Shown in pieces: positions 1-5,684 of a DNA stretch of 5,684 nt; the stretch's first letter is position 1, and every line of letters begins with the position of its first letter. Made by a program: the position numbers and the translations under genes. A model generated the notes under the pieces. The model made no database searches. It saw only the letters and a list, made by a program, of their open reading frames with translations, and was not told the DNA's origin. The DNA is taken from positions 1 through 5,684 of the forward strand of contig JASHVC010000582.1 in NCBI GenBank assembly GCA_030039655.1. The letters run 5' to 3'. Source of the DNA: Xanthobacteraceae bacterium (GTDB lineage: Bacteria; Pseudomonadota; Alphaproteobacteria; Rhizobiales; Xanthobacteraceae).

Positions 1-1034
1 TGACGCATGAGCCGGCTGAGGAGCCGCGCGGCATCGAGGCTGGTGCGGCGGTCGCTGCTGTTGAACGCGAACCGCGCAATCGACAAGCCGACGCCCCGTT
101 TTTCCGCATCGTCGACGGCGCGGTTGAGATCGCGCCAGAACGCCTCGTGCACCAGCAGCCCGGTGTCGGGATCGATCATGCCCTTGGCATCAAGCGATCT
201 GAGCATGCGACGGAGCCGCTCGCCAAAAGCATGCAGCCGCACGAACGGTAGAAAGCGCTCGACGAGCCGTTCCGCGCCCTCCTGGATACGCTCGAGATTG
301 GGAAGACGCGCGGCGAACTGCTCGACGACGCCCGGATGACCGCCGAGCACGGCGACCGGCAGATCGCGAAAACGCACGTCCTCGACCAGCAGGGTCAACA
401 GCGCCTCGACGATGCGCGGGCCGAATCCGTCGCCGATCACCATGCCGTTAATGTCGCGGGCGTTAAGCGCACGCGAGGCGCTCTGCACGCTGAGCGCCCC
501 GACGACGCCGACCTGTTGGCCCAGCGCCACCGACAGCAGCGGGTAAGAACGGCCGCGGCCGGCGAGCAACACCGTCGCCTCGTCAAGCGGATCGGATTTC
601 GGCAACTCGGGCGGAACCTCGCCGCGCGTGGCTACCGTGCGAGATCGGCGCAGAACCGTGCTGTGCAGCGTACGCATGCGCAATGCTGACGCCAGGCGCG
701 CGGCGATCCGCTCGACCGGCGCGTTCACAGCGATGGACAGTGCCTCCGGCACCGCGACGGCGGCATCTTCACGCAGGCGAGCGACCACCGGCATGTAGGT
801 GCCGTCTCGTCGCTTGAGCCGGTCGTCGAGCGCCTTGGAGAGCACCTGGGCGTGCGTTGGATCGCCGCAAGAGTCAGCGAGCACAACGGCTTCCGGCATG
901 ACCGAGGACAAAGCGGCTATGGCGTCGGCCCAATTGGTTTCGACGACGGGAAAGGCGCCAGCGGTGCGCAACGCCTCAAGGACGTCAGGCGCTGGACTGT
1001 CGGTAACGACGACAAACGAACCTTGCAGCGCCAT
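1..1034 (-). CDS. Receiver-like/GGDEF-type signalling protein, C-terminal part cut by window edge
   Basis: The reading frame is open from the ATG at 1034 down to position 1 (344 codons) with no stop, so the C-terminus lies outside the window. Residues about 5-125 look like a response-regulator receiver domain: a hydrophobic strand ending in D12 and a candidate phosphoacceptor D54 (VVLADSCG). The usual lysine before proline is Ala (NAP, A105). Residues about 153-270 look like a second receiver-like domain with D202 (VIGDGFGP) but no acidic pair after its first strand. From about residue 286 the text DPDTGLLVHEAFWRDL resembles the start of a GGDEF domain (family pattern DxLTGLxNRxxF), with the NR replaced by VH. 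The order receiver-receiver-GGDEF recalls PleD, a diguanylate cyclase making c-di-GMP. The GGDEF signature itself would lie off the edge, so activity cannot be judged. The start was chosen because a receiver-type first strand begins within six residues and no in-frame upstream ATG was seen nearby. Shine-Dalgarno support is poor. The gene lies 102 bp downstream of the adenylate-forming gene, with its own candidate promoter. Domain calls are from pattern reading only. Confidence 0.8.
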   Translation of the reverse strand, partial: MALQGSFVVVTDSPAPDVLEALRTAGAFPVVETNWADAIAALSSVMPEAVVLADSCGDPTHAQVLSKALDDRLKRRDGTYMPVVARLREDAAVAVPEALSIAVNAPVERIAARLASALRMRTLHSTVLRRSRTVATRGEVPPELPKSDPLDEATVLLAGRGRSYPLLSVALGQQVGVVGALSVQSASRALNARDINGMVIGDGFGPRIVEALLTLLVEDVRFRDLPVAVLGGHPGVVEQFAARLPNLERIQEGAERLVERFLPFVRLHAFGERLRRMLRSLDAKGMIDPDTGLLVHEAFWRDLNRAVDDAEKRGVGLSIARFAFNSSDRRTSLDAARLLSRLMR

Positions 1035-1053
1035 GACGGATTGCCAGCACCAA

Positions 1054-1074
1054 ATACGCGATACTCGATACGCG
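1054..1074. repeat. Three tandem 7-bp repeats in the leader of the GGDEF-type gene
   Basis: Plus strand reads ATACGCG, ATACTCG, ATACGCG back to back, with one base differing in the middle copy. The array lies between the candidate -10 box (1089-1094) and the start codon at 1034, so it would fall in the early transcribed leader if that promoter is right. Function is unknown. It could be a regulator binding array or a chance low-complexity run. Confidence 0.6.
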
Positions 1075-1088
1075 ACCCTTGGCGAACC

Positions 1089-1117
1089 ATGCCAAAACGC
1101 TGTTAACGGTGTGTCAA
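1089..1117 (-). promoter_or_regulatory. Candidate sigma-70 type promoter for the GGDEF-type gene
   Basis: On the minus strand a perfect TTGACA (plus 1112-1117) is followed after 17 bp by TGGCAT (plus 1089-1094), which matches TATAAT at three positions. Transcription would begin around 1080 and give a leader of roughly 45-50 nt before the ATG at 1034. The -35 box and spacing are good and the -10 is weak. This suggests the gene can be transcribed independently of the upstream pair. Confidence 0.4.
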
Positions 1118-1119
1118 CA
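1101..1119. repeat. 19-bp imperfect palindrome over the -35 box; possible operator or weak terminator
   Basis: TGTTAAC (1101-1107) and GTCAACA (1113-1119) are inverted with one mismatch around a 5-bp centre. The palindrome covers the TTGACA box, as an operator for a dimeric repressor would. Read as RNA from the upstream gene on the minus strand, it can form a stem of about nine pairs (one G-U, one bulged base), extended by GC at the base and followed by GUUUU. It could therefore also be a weak terminator for the gene ending at 1137. The sequence does not decide between these. Confidence 0.4.
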
Positions 1120-1136
1120 AGCCGGCGTTTTTCAGA

Positions 1137-2702
1137 TTATGGCCGCGGCGGATCCCGTTCCGTGCGATCGCGGAACGCCGCGGCGACGATCGGATTGGCT
1201 CCAACCGCTGTCAGCGCGGCTCTGACGGCGTCGCGCTTTATGGAATTCCCAATCAACCGTTGGCCGATGACCGGATCGGGCAGGGCGGCGATAGTCGCGC
1301 CGCCATCGATGCGGCCGACGGTTTCCTGCAGCTCCTGCAGCGGGAACCGATAACCGCCGACGCTGGCAATGCCTGACGGTGGGCCGGTCACGACCATTGA
1401 TTTCGTCGCTGAATCGACCCGGCACGTGTAGCCGGTATCGACGAGCCCGAAACGATCGATCCGGAAATGGGGCAGACCGGATCGCTCGATCCCGGGCGGG
1501 AACGGAAAACGCGGCACCATCGGTCCGCGCAACGCGACGGTGTTCGCCTGCGTGCGCAACAACTCCGCGACGACGACCGCACCCGAACTGCCGCGCGGTA
1601 CCGCGACCGCCCCAAACGGAATCGGTGCCGGCCGGCCGTTTGAGCCGCGGCGCGCAGCAACCAAAGCCGCTTCGCCGAAAATCTGAACGTCGACCAGATC
1701 GGTATCTTTCTCGCGCCAACCTGGGCTCGTTGCCAAACGGTCCGGCGAACGCCACGTGCCGACGACGGTGCCACCGCCGGCGCGCGCGAACACGTCTGCT
1801 TCGGAAAGGCGCAGCGCCACCAGTCCGGGCACGATCAATGTCTTGCACTTTTCCTCGCGCCATTGCTGCGCCAGCACATCGGCATCGAAAGGGTGGTGGA
1901 GCGAAAGGATGCCGCCGCTGAGCAGCCACGGCATCAGCGTCAAGCTGACGCCGGCGAATGACGAAGGCGCCATGGTCGACAGAATGCGAGCGTCCTGTCC
2001 GACTCCGGCTTCCAGCGTGACGCCAAGACCACCAGCGAGCATCTCCACGTGGTTGCGCGCGACCGGCACGATACCGTTCTCGCCCGTATCGAAGGTAATG
2101 AGCGCAACATGCGCCGTGGGGTTGATTTGTCGCTCGCGCTCCAGCGGCGGGATCGGATCGAGCCGCTCGACTTTGTACAGATCGTCGAACGGCACCACGC
2201 CGTCGGGCAGCTTCTGGCCAAATCCGCACACGTAGCGGATGGAAAAGATCTCGGATGCAATACGCATGGCGAATTCGCCATAGTCAAAGCTGCCGACCTT
2301 TCCGCAGGTGACCAGCGCCTTGCCGCCGATACCTCCCAGCGCGGCGAGCGTATCGGAGCGCCGCCAAAGCAGCGGCAGCGGAGCGGCGATCATGCCGGCG
2401 CGGAGCACACCGAGGATCGCTAGAACATTCTCGACGACGTTCGGCATCTGGATGCCGACGATCGCGTCGGTCGTCAGACCCATTCGCCGCAAACGGCCGG
2501 CGATGGCCGCCACCATGCGGTCAGCCTCGGCGTAGGTGAGGCGGCGCGGCGGAGTGCCGGTGACCGACCGGCGATTGGGCGCATCGGTCAGCGCCAGCTT
2601 GTCGGGATGTTTCGAGGCGACGCGGCGGAACACCTCATCGATGGTGGCACGGCGTTGGCCTTGCAGTTGCTGCGCCGCAACTCGTGTATCGCCGAGGATC
2701 AT
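1137..2702 (-). CDS. Adenylate-forming (ANL/acyl-CoA synthetase-like) superfamily protein with degenerate active-site motifs
   Basis: 521 residues from the ATG at 2702, TAA at 1137-1139. The N-terminal part (about 20-110) is typical of AMP-binding acyl-CoA synthetases: LTYAEADRMVAAIAGRLRRM, then VGIQMPNVVENVLAILGVLR with a small-residue stretch after it. Such enzymes activate carboxylates as acyl-AMP and then load CoA. Here the motifs are degraded. The phosphate loop (usual YTSGTTGxPKG) reads FDTGENGIVP at 204-213: both glycines are kept, but the hydroxyl pattern and lysine are lost. The YGxTE-like motif reads FGEAA at 342-346. TGD reads TGY at 423-425. The GRxxD hinge reads GPPSG at 440-444, though GGYRFPLQELQ (449-459) keeps the flank. 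About 60 residues follow instead of about 100, with no PxxxxGK lysine region. The start at 2702 is preferred over an in-frame ATG at 2837 because the family-like sequence begins there and it overlaps the upstream stop by 4 bp (ATGA), a sign of translational coupling. Substrate is unknown; it may be catalytically inactive. Confidence 0.85.
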   Translation of the reverse strand: MILGDTRVAAQQLQGQRRATIDEVFRRVASKHPDKLALTDAPNRRSVTGTPPRRLTYAEADRMVAAIAGRLRRMGLTTDAIVGIQMPNVVENVLAILGVLRAGMIAAPLPLLWRRSDTLAALGGIGGKALVTCGKVGSFDYGEFAMRIASEIFSIRYVCGFGQKLPDGVVPFDDLYKVERLDPIPPLERERQINPTAHVALITFDTGENGIVPVARNHVEMLAGGLGVTLEAGVGQDARILSTMAPSSFAGVSLTLMPWLLSGGILSLHHPFDADVLAQQWREEKCKTLIVPGLVALRLSEADVFARAGGGTVVGTWRSPDRLATSPGWREKDTDLVDVQIFGEAALVAARRGSNGRPAPIPFGAVAVPRGSSGAVVVAELLRTQANTVALRGPMVPRFPFPPGIERSGLPHFRIDRFGLVDTGYTCRVDSATKSMVVTGPPSGIASVGGYRFPLQELQETVGRIDGGATIAALPDPVIGQRLIGNSIKRDAVRAALTAVGANPIVAAAFRDRTERDPPRP

Positions 2703-4531
2703 TGCCGCGCCCGCGCCGGTTGATGCCACCAGGTTTCCGGCAGATAGCCGAACAGAGATGTGCGTGCCGGGTGCTCGATATAAGCCCAACGCGCGACCCA
2801 CTGGCGGGAAAGATAGAACAACGGCACCACGTAGCAACCGGAAATCAGCACGCGGTCGAGCGCACGCACCGCATCCACGAATGCGTCGTGCTCGCGGGCC
2901 TGCAGCAGCGCCGCAATCATGGCGTCGGCTGCCGGGCTGCGCACGCCCATGTAGTTGCGCGTTCCCTGCGCGTCAGCGGCGGCCGATCCGAAATAGAAGC
3001 TCTGCTCGTTGCCGGGTGAAAGCGATTGCTCCCAGCGGTATTGGATCATGTCGAAATCGAATGAAAGGCGCCGCTGTTCGTATTGCACGTCATCGACCAT
3101 GCGCACGCGCGCCTCGATACCGGCGCGCGCCAGCTCGTTGGAAAACGCGATCGCAAGCCGCTCTTGGTCCCTGGTCGTCACCATGATCTCAAAACTGAGC
3201 GGGCGCCCGCTGGCGCGGTCCCGCAGCGTCGTGCCGCTCAGCCCATAGCCTGCGGACTGCAACAAAGTCAGGGCCTGACGCAGCGCTGCGCGATCATTAC
3301 CGGAGCCATCGCTCGCAGGGGGCGACCAAGTGCCTTCGAGCACGTCGGGGCGCACGGCGCCAGGAAACGGCGTGAGTAAAGCCCGCTCACGGTGATCGGC
3401 GGGGCGTCGATAGGCGGAAAGCTCCGAATCGTCGAAGAAGCTCGCGCTGCGCCGGTACAGGCCGTAGAAAAAGTTGCGATTGATCCATTGGAAATCGAAC
3501 AACAGGGCAATCGCCTCGCGTACGCGGATATCGGCAAAAATCGGACGCCTCGTATTGAAGACAAAGTCCGTAGCGAGCTTGGGCAGCCCATTGGCAAACG
3601 TCTCCTTGACGATGCGCCCATCGCGCGCCGCCGGAATCTCATAGCCCGTCTCCCAGCGGGTCGGATCCTCTTCGCTGCGCACATCGTAGAGGCCAGCCTT
3701 GAACGCCTCGAAATACGCGTTGGCGTCGCGATAGTAATCGAAACGGACTTCGTCGAAATTCCAGACCCCGCGATTGATCGGCAGCGCGCGGCCCCAATAA
3801 TTTGGGTCGCGTTTGAAGGTGATGCTTTTGCCGGTATCGACGCTGGAAACCACATAAGGACCGCTGCCGATCGGCTTGGCCAATGTGGTCTGTTCGAAAG
3901 ACCCCACATCGACGGCGTGTTTCGGCAGCACCGGCATCAGACCGAGGATCAGCGGCAGCTCGCGGTCATCGCTGCCGGTCAGATCGAAACGCACGGTGCG
4001 CGGATCGATAATTTCGGCGCGAGCGACTTTTGAATAATAGGTGCGGTGATTGGGGCGGCCATGATCGCGAAGGAGCTGCCAGGAAAACACCACGTCGTCG
4101 GCCGTCACCGGCACGCCATCGGAAAAATGCGCCGCCGGATCGATGCTGAAGGTGACATAGTCGCGGGCGTCATCGGTCTCGACGTTGCGCGCGAGCAGGC
4201 CGTAGAGCGTGAACGGCTCGTCGTATCCACGCGCCATCAGACTTTCGACCACATAGCCGCGGATGGCCTGAACCGGCAGCCCCATGACGATGAGCGGATT
4301 GAGACTGTCGAACGTGCCAAGCGCGCCTTCCACCAACCGGCCGCCTTTTGGGGCATCGGGATTGACGTACGGCATGGCGGTGAAATTCTCCGGCATCGCC
4401 GGTGCGCCATGCATAGCGATGGCGTACGCCGCGCCTGCCTGCTTTTCGGGCAGGGCCAATGCACCGACGAGCACTGCGCAAAAAACGATTGGCAGGGGGT
4501 AGCGAGGTGCAGCGAACAGCATGCCTTGCAT
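2699..4531 (-). CDS. YejA-like periplasmic peptide-binding protein of an ABC transporter (solute-binding family 5)
   Basis: 610 residues from the ATG at 4531, TGA at 2699-2701. It binds peptides or similar solutes in the periplasm and delivers them to an ABC permease. A signal peptide fits residues 1-37: an Arg near the front, a hydrophobic core PIVFCAVLVGALAL, and cleavage near AGAAYA. C18 is not in a lipobox, so the protein is probably soluble. FTAMPYVNPDAPKGG (50-64) and GTFDSLNPL (72-80) match the conserved start of YejA proteins. Family 5 landmarks follow: FSDGVPVTADDVVFSW (136-151), PIGSGPYVV (220-228), RDPNYWG (241-247) and RVREAIALLFD (336-346). Length is usual for YejA. An in-frame TTG at 4540 and an ATG at 4522 are alternative starts; an in-frame TAG at 4553-4555 limits extension, and none has a clear ribosome binding site. 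No yejB, yejE or yejF permease or ATPase gene is beside it in the window; instead it is coupled to the adenylate-forming gene. In rhizobia, YejABEF takes up peptides, including plant NCR peptides; whether this copy does so is unknown. Confidence 0.9.
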   Translation of the reverse strand: MQGMLFAAPRYPLPIVFCAVLVGALALPEKQAGAAYAIAMHGAPAMPENFTAMPYVNPDAPKGGRLVEGALGTFDSLNPLIVMGLPVQAIRGYVVESLMARGYDEPFTLYGLLARNVETDDARDYVTFSIDPAAHFSDGVPVTADDVVFSWQLLRDHGRPNHRTYYSKVARAEIIDPRTVRFDLTGSDDRELPLILGLMPVLPKHAVDVGSFEQTTLAKPIGSGPYVVSSVDTGKSITFKRDPNYWGRALPINRGVWNFDEVRFDYYRDANAYFEAFKAGLYDVRSEEDPTRWETGYEIPAARDGRIVKETFANGLPKLATDFVFNTRRPIFADIRVREAIALLFDFQWINRNFFYGLYRRSASFFDDSELSAYRRPADHRERALLTPFPGAVRPDVLEGTWSPPASDGSGNDRAALRQALTLLQSAGYGLSGTTLRDRASGRPLSFEIMVTTRDQERLAIAFSNELARAGIEARVRMVDDVQYEQRRLSFDFDMIQYRWEQSLSPGNEQSFYFGSAAADAQGTRNYMGVRSPAADAMIAALLQAREHDAFVDAVRALDRVLISGCYVVPLFYLSRQWVARWAYIEHPARTSLFGYLPETWWHQPARARQ

Positions 4532-4657
4532 CGGGACCAATGGAACTTGCCGCTACCCGCCACATGAACCCTGCCAGCCACAAGGCAGAACAGGCCATGC
4601 GATAATTAACATAAAAGAGCGCCTCTACCGGGCGGTCGGTCACACTATCAATAGGGT

Positions 4658-4685
4658 GCCGCCGTTATCACCGATATTCGGCGAC
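4658..4685. repeat. Nested inverted repeat, possible operator or RNA hairpin
   Basis: Outer arms GCCGCCG (4658-4664) and CGGCGAC (4679-4685) pair at six of seven positions. Inside, TATC (4666-4669) and GATA (4673-4676) are fully inverted around ACC. No T-run follows on either strand, so an intrinsic terminator is unlikely. The inner TATC-N3-GATA could be a dimeric regulator site. It lies between the two divergent genes. Confidence 0.45.
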
Positions 4686-4903
4686 GGGCTTTATCAGAAG
4701 GCGCAATTGAGCTATTGGGCAGTGGGGCAAGTCACGGTGTTGCCGCAATCTGCGTCGATTGACCGTTTATCCAGGGGGCATACGCGACGTGCGGCGACGA
4801 ATGCGGGGTGAATTCCCCCTTTCGGAACAACGGGCAAAGTCTGACTTTAGGCAATCTAGCTTGGGCAAGTCGACAAGCATCGATTCGCCGGCAGCAGCAC
4901 GAA

Positions 4904-4910
4904 AGAAGGG
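4904..4910 (+). promoter_or_regulatory. Ribosome binding site of the IalB-family gene
   Basis: AGAAGGG ends 10 bases before the ATG at 4921. It is a good purine-rich Shine-Dalgarno-like match at slightly long spacing, and it supports this ATG, which also places a full signal peptide at the N-terminus. Confidence 0.5.
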
Positions 4911-4920
4911 ACTGCATAAC

Positions 4921-5684
4921 ATGATCTATCGTAACGCGTGGGCGCCCGCGCGGCCAACGAACCGCACGCTCGGTGCCATCGCCAAAACGGCAGCCTTCAC
5001 GATTGTGTTCGCCGTTGCCTCCGCGTCGCTCACCCTTGCGCAGCAGCCGGCACCACCAAAAAAACCGGCGGCACCGGCGCCGGCAGCTCCGGCCAAGCCT
5101 GCGCCGATGCCGCAACAGGCCGCTCCCATCCAGGCAGCGCCACAGCAGGCGGCACCGCAAGAGCAGGTACAGCTGATCTATTCGCCTTGGACCAAGTTCT
5201 GTCTGAAGAACGATAAAGATCCGAGCGCCAAACAGGTGTGCTTCACCGGCAAGGATGCACGCATCGAATCCGGTATGCCGGTGATCGCCGCCGTGCTGAT
5301 CGAGCCGGAAGGCGAGCCGAAAAAAATTCTGCGCGTGACGCTGCCGCTCGGCATGCAGCTCATCCACGGCACCCGCGTCATCGTCGATCAGAACCAACCG
5401 ATGACGGCACCCTACGTCATCTGTTTCACTAACGGTTGCATGGCCGATTACGAGGCCACCGCCGATTTGATTGGCAAAATGAAGAAGGGGCAGGGCTTGG
5501 TGGTGCAGGCAATCAACGCAGGCGGACAGCCCATCAGCCTGGTGTTGCCGCTGAACGACTTCGCCAAGGCGTATGACGGCCCGCCGACCGATCCAAAGGT
5601 TTTTGAGGCTGAACAACAGAAGCTGCAGGAACAGCTGCAGAAGCGCGCCGACGAGGCGCGCAAAAAGCTCGAGCAGACCCAGCC
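4921..5684 (+). CDS. IalB family (invasion-associated locus B) secreted protein, 3' end cut by window edge
   Basis: 254 complete codons are visible and the frame is still open at the window end. Residues 1-40 form a Sec signal peptide: basic residues R4, R11, R15 and K22, a hydrophobic core around AAFTIVFAVASASLTLA, and likely cleavage after A40. Residues 42-82 are a flexible linker rich in Pro, Ala and Gln. The IalB domain runs from about 85 to 222, beginning IYSPWTKFC, with cysteines C94, C107, C168 and C173 that probably form two disulfides in the periplasm. LRVTLPLGMQL and FTNGCMADY are typical family segments. Residues about 226-254 are charged and heptad-like (QQKLQEQLQKRADEARKKL), a predicted coiled coil extending past the edge. 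In Bartonella, IalB is tied to erythrocyte invasion; in free-living relatives the role is unknown and may concern the envelope. It is divergent from the peptide-binding gene, so the shared upstream region may co-regulate them, but this is inference. Confidence 0.92.
   Translation, partial: MIYRNAWAPARPTNRTLGAIAKTAAFTIVFAVASASLTLAQQPAPPKKPAAPAPAAPAKPAPMPQQAAPIQAAPQQAAPQEQVQLIYSPWTKFCLKNDKDPSAKQVCFTGKDARIESGMPVIAAVLIEPEGEPKKILRVTLPLGMQLIHGTRVIVDQNQPMTAPYVICFTNGCMADYEATADLIGKMKKGQGLVVQAINAGGQPISLVLPLNDFAKAYDGPPTDPKVFEAEQQKLQEQLQKRADEARKKLEQTQ

Larger units (their letters stand above)
4532..4920. promoter_or_regulatory. Divergent intergenic region between the peptide-binding and IalB-family genes
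   Basis: About 390 bp without a convincing gene. It must carry the promoters for both flanking genes. Minus-strand candidate: TTGATA (plus 4646-4651), 18-bp spacer, TAGAGG (plus 4622-4627), which is weak. Plus-strand candidates: TTGACC (4759-4764) with only a poor -10 near 4781 (TACGCG), and GGAAC (4824-4828) with CTTT 16 bp later (4845-4848), which loosely resembles the GGAAC/CGTT pattern of alphaproteobacterial EcfG general-stress sigma factors. A hairpin-forming inverted repeat lies at 4658-4685. A short GGGG/CCCC inverted repeat around GAATT lies at 4805-4818. The stretch at 4600-4618 is unusually AT-rich for this DNA. None of these promoter calls is strong. Confidence 0.35.

Noticed and set aside
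799..1353. 184-codon plus-strand frame crossing the 1035-1136 gap
   Set aside because: It is antisense to two supported minus-strand genes, shows no domain, and has a composition typical of a shadow frame.
1132..2229. 365-codon minus-strand frame inside the ANL-like gene
   Set aside because: Arg/Ala-rich out-of-frame shadow with no recognisable domain. The overlapping frame holds the acyl-CoA synthetase-like motifs.
2703..2837. N-terminal extension of the ANL-like protein from an in-frame ATG at 2837
   Set aside because: These 45 codons lie inside the well-supported coding region of the peptide-binding protein and do not look like the family N-terminus. The ATG at 2702 overlaps the upstream stop as coupled genes do.
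4046..4567. 173-codon plus-strand frame opposite the start of the peptide-binding gene
   Set aside because: Antisense to the clear signal peptide and YejA N-terminal motifs, with no family resemblance of its own.
4521..4811. 96-codon plus-strand frame in the divergent intergenic region
   Set aside because: No domain, no good ribosome binding site, and it begins inside the opposite gene. The region is better explained as regulatory.
4805..4818. GGGG-TGAATT-CCCC as an intrinsic terminator
   Set aside because: Only four paired bases and a short CTTT after it. Too weak, and it lies upstream of the IalB-family start rather than after a gene.
4732..5616. 294-codon minus-strand frame opposite the IalB-family gene
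   Set aside because: Its composition is Arg/His/Cys-rich and low-complexity, as expected from the antisense of a GC-rich gene. The plus strand encodes a recognisable secreted protein with a signal peptide and conserved cysteines.

Overview
The window reads as chromosomal DNA of an alphaproteobacterium. The best guess is the Bradyrhizobiaceae/Nitrobacteraceae (Bradyrhizobium, Rhodopseudomonas, Afipia or Nitrobacter type). This rests on the high GC content, the IalB-family protein with an Ala/Pro/Gln-rich linker and a C-terminal coiled coil, and a YejA-like peptide-binding protein. The genus assignment is from memory of these families, not from a search.

Layout: three genes lie on the minus strand and one on the plus strand. 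At the right, an IalB-family secreted protein gene starts at 4921 (+) and runs off the window end. A gap of about 390 bp without a gene separates it from a divergently transcribed YejA-like periplasmic peptide-binding protein (4531 to 2699, minus). The stop codon of that gene overlaps the ATG of the next (ATGA, 2702-2699), a gene for a protein of the adenylate-forming (acyl-CoA synthetase-like, ANL) superfamily (2702 to 1137, minus). After a 102-bp gap comes a receiver/receiver/GGDEF-type protein (1034 to beyond position 1, minus). That gap holds a good -35 box, an imperfect palindrome and a three-copy 7-bp tandem repeat.

The most notable point is the adenylate-forming protein. Its scaffold is recognisable, but each signature motif I can align has lost its key residues: the phosphate loop, the YGxTE-like motif, the TGD motif and the GR hinge motif. 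The C-terminal catalytic-lysine region is also missing. It looks like a pseudoenzyme or a protein with changed function, and it is translationally coupled to a periplasmic solute-binding protein. The third minus-strand gene also has receiver domains lacking key phosphorylation residues. The idea that these genes form a peptide or lipid sensing unit is inference only. No mobile element, tRNA, rRNA or CRISPR array was seen.
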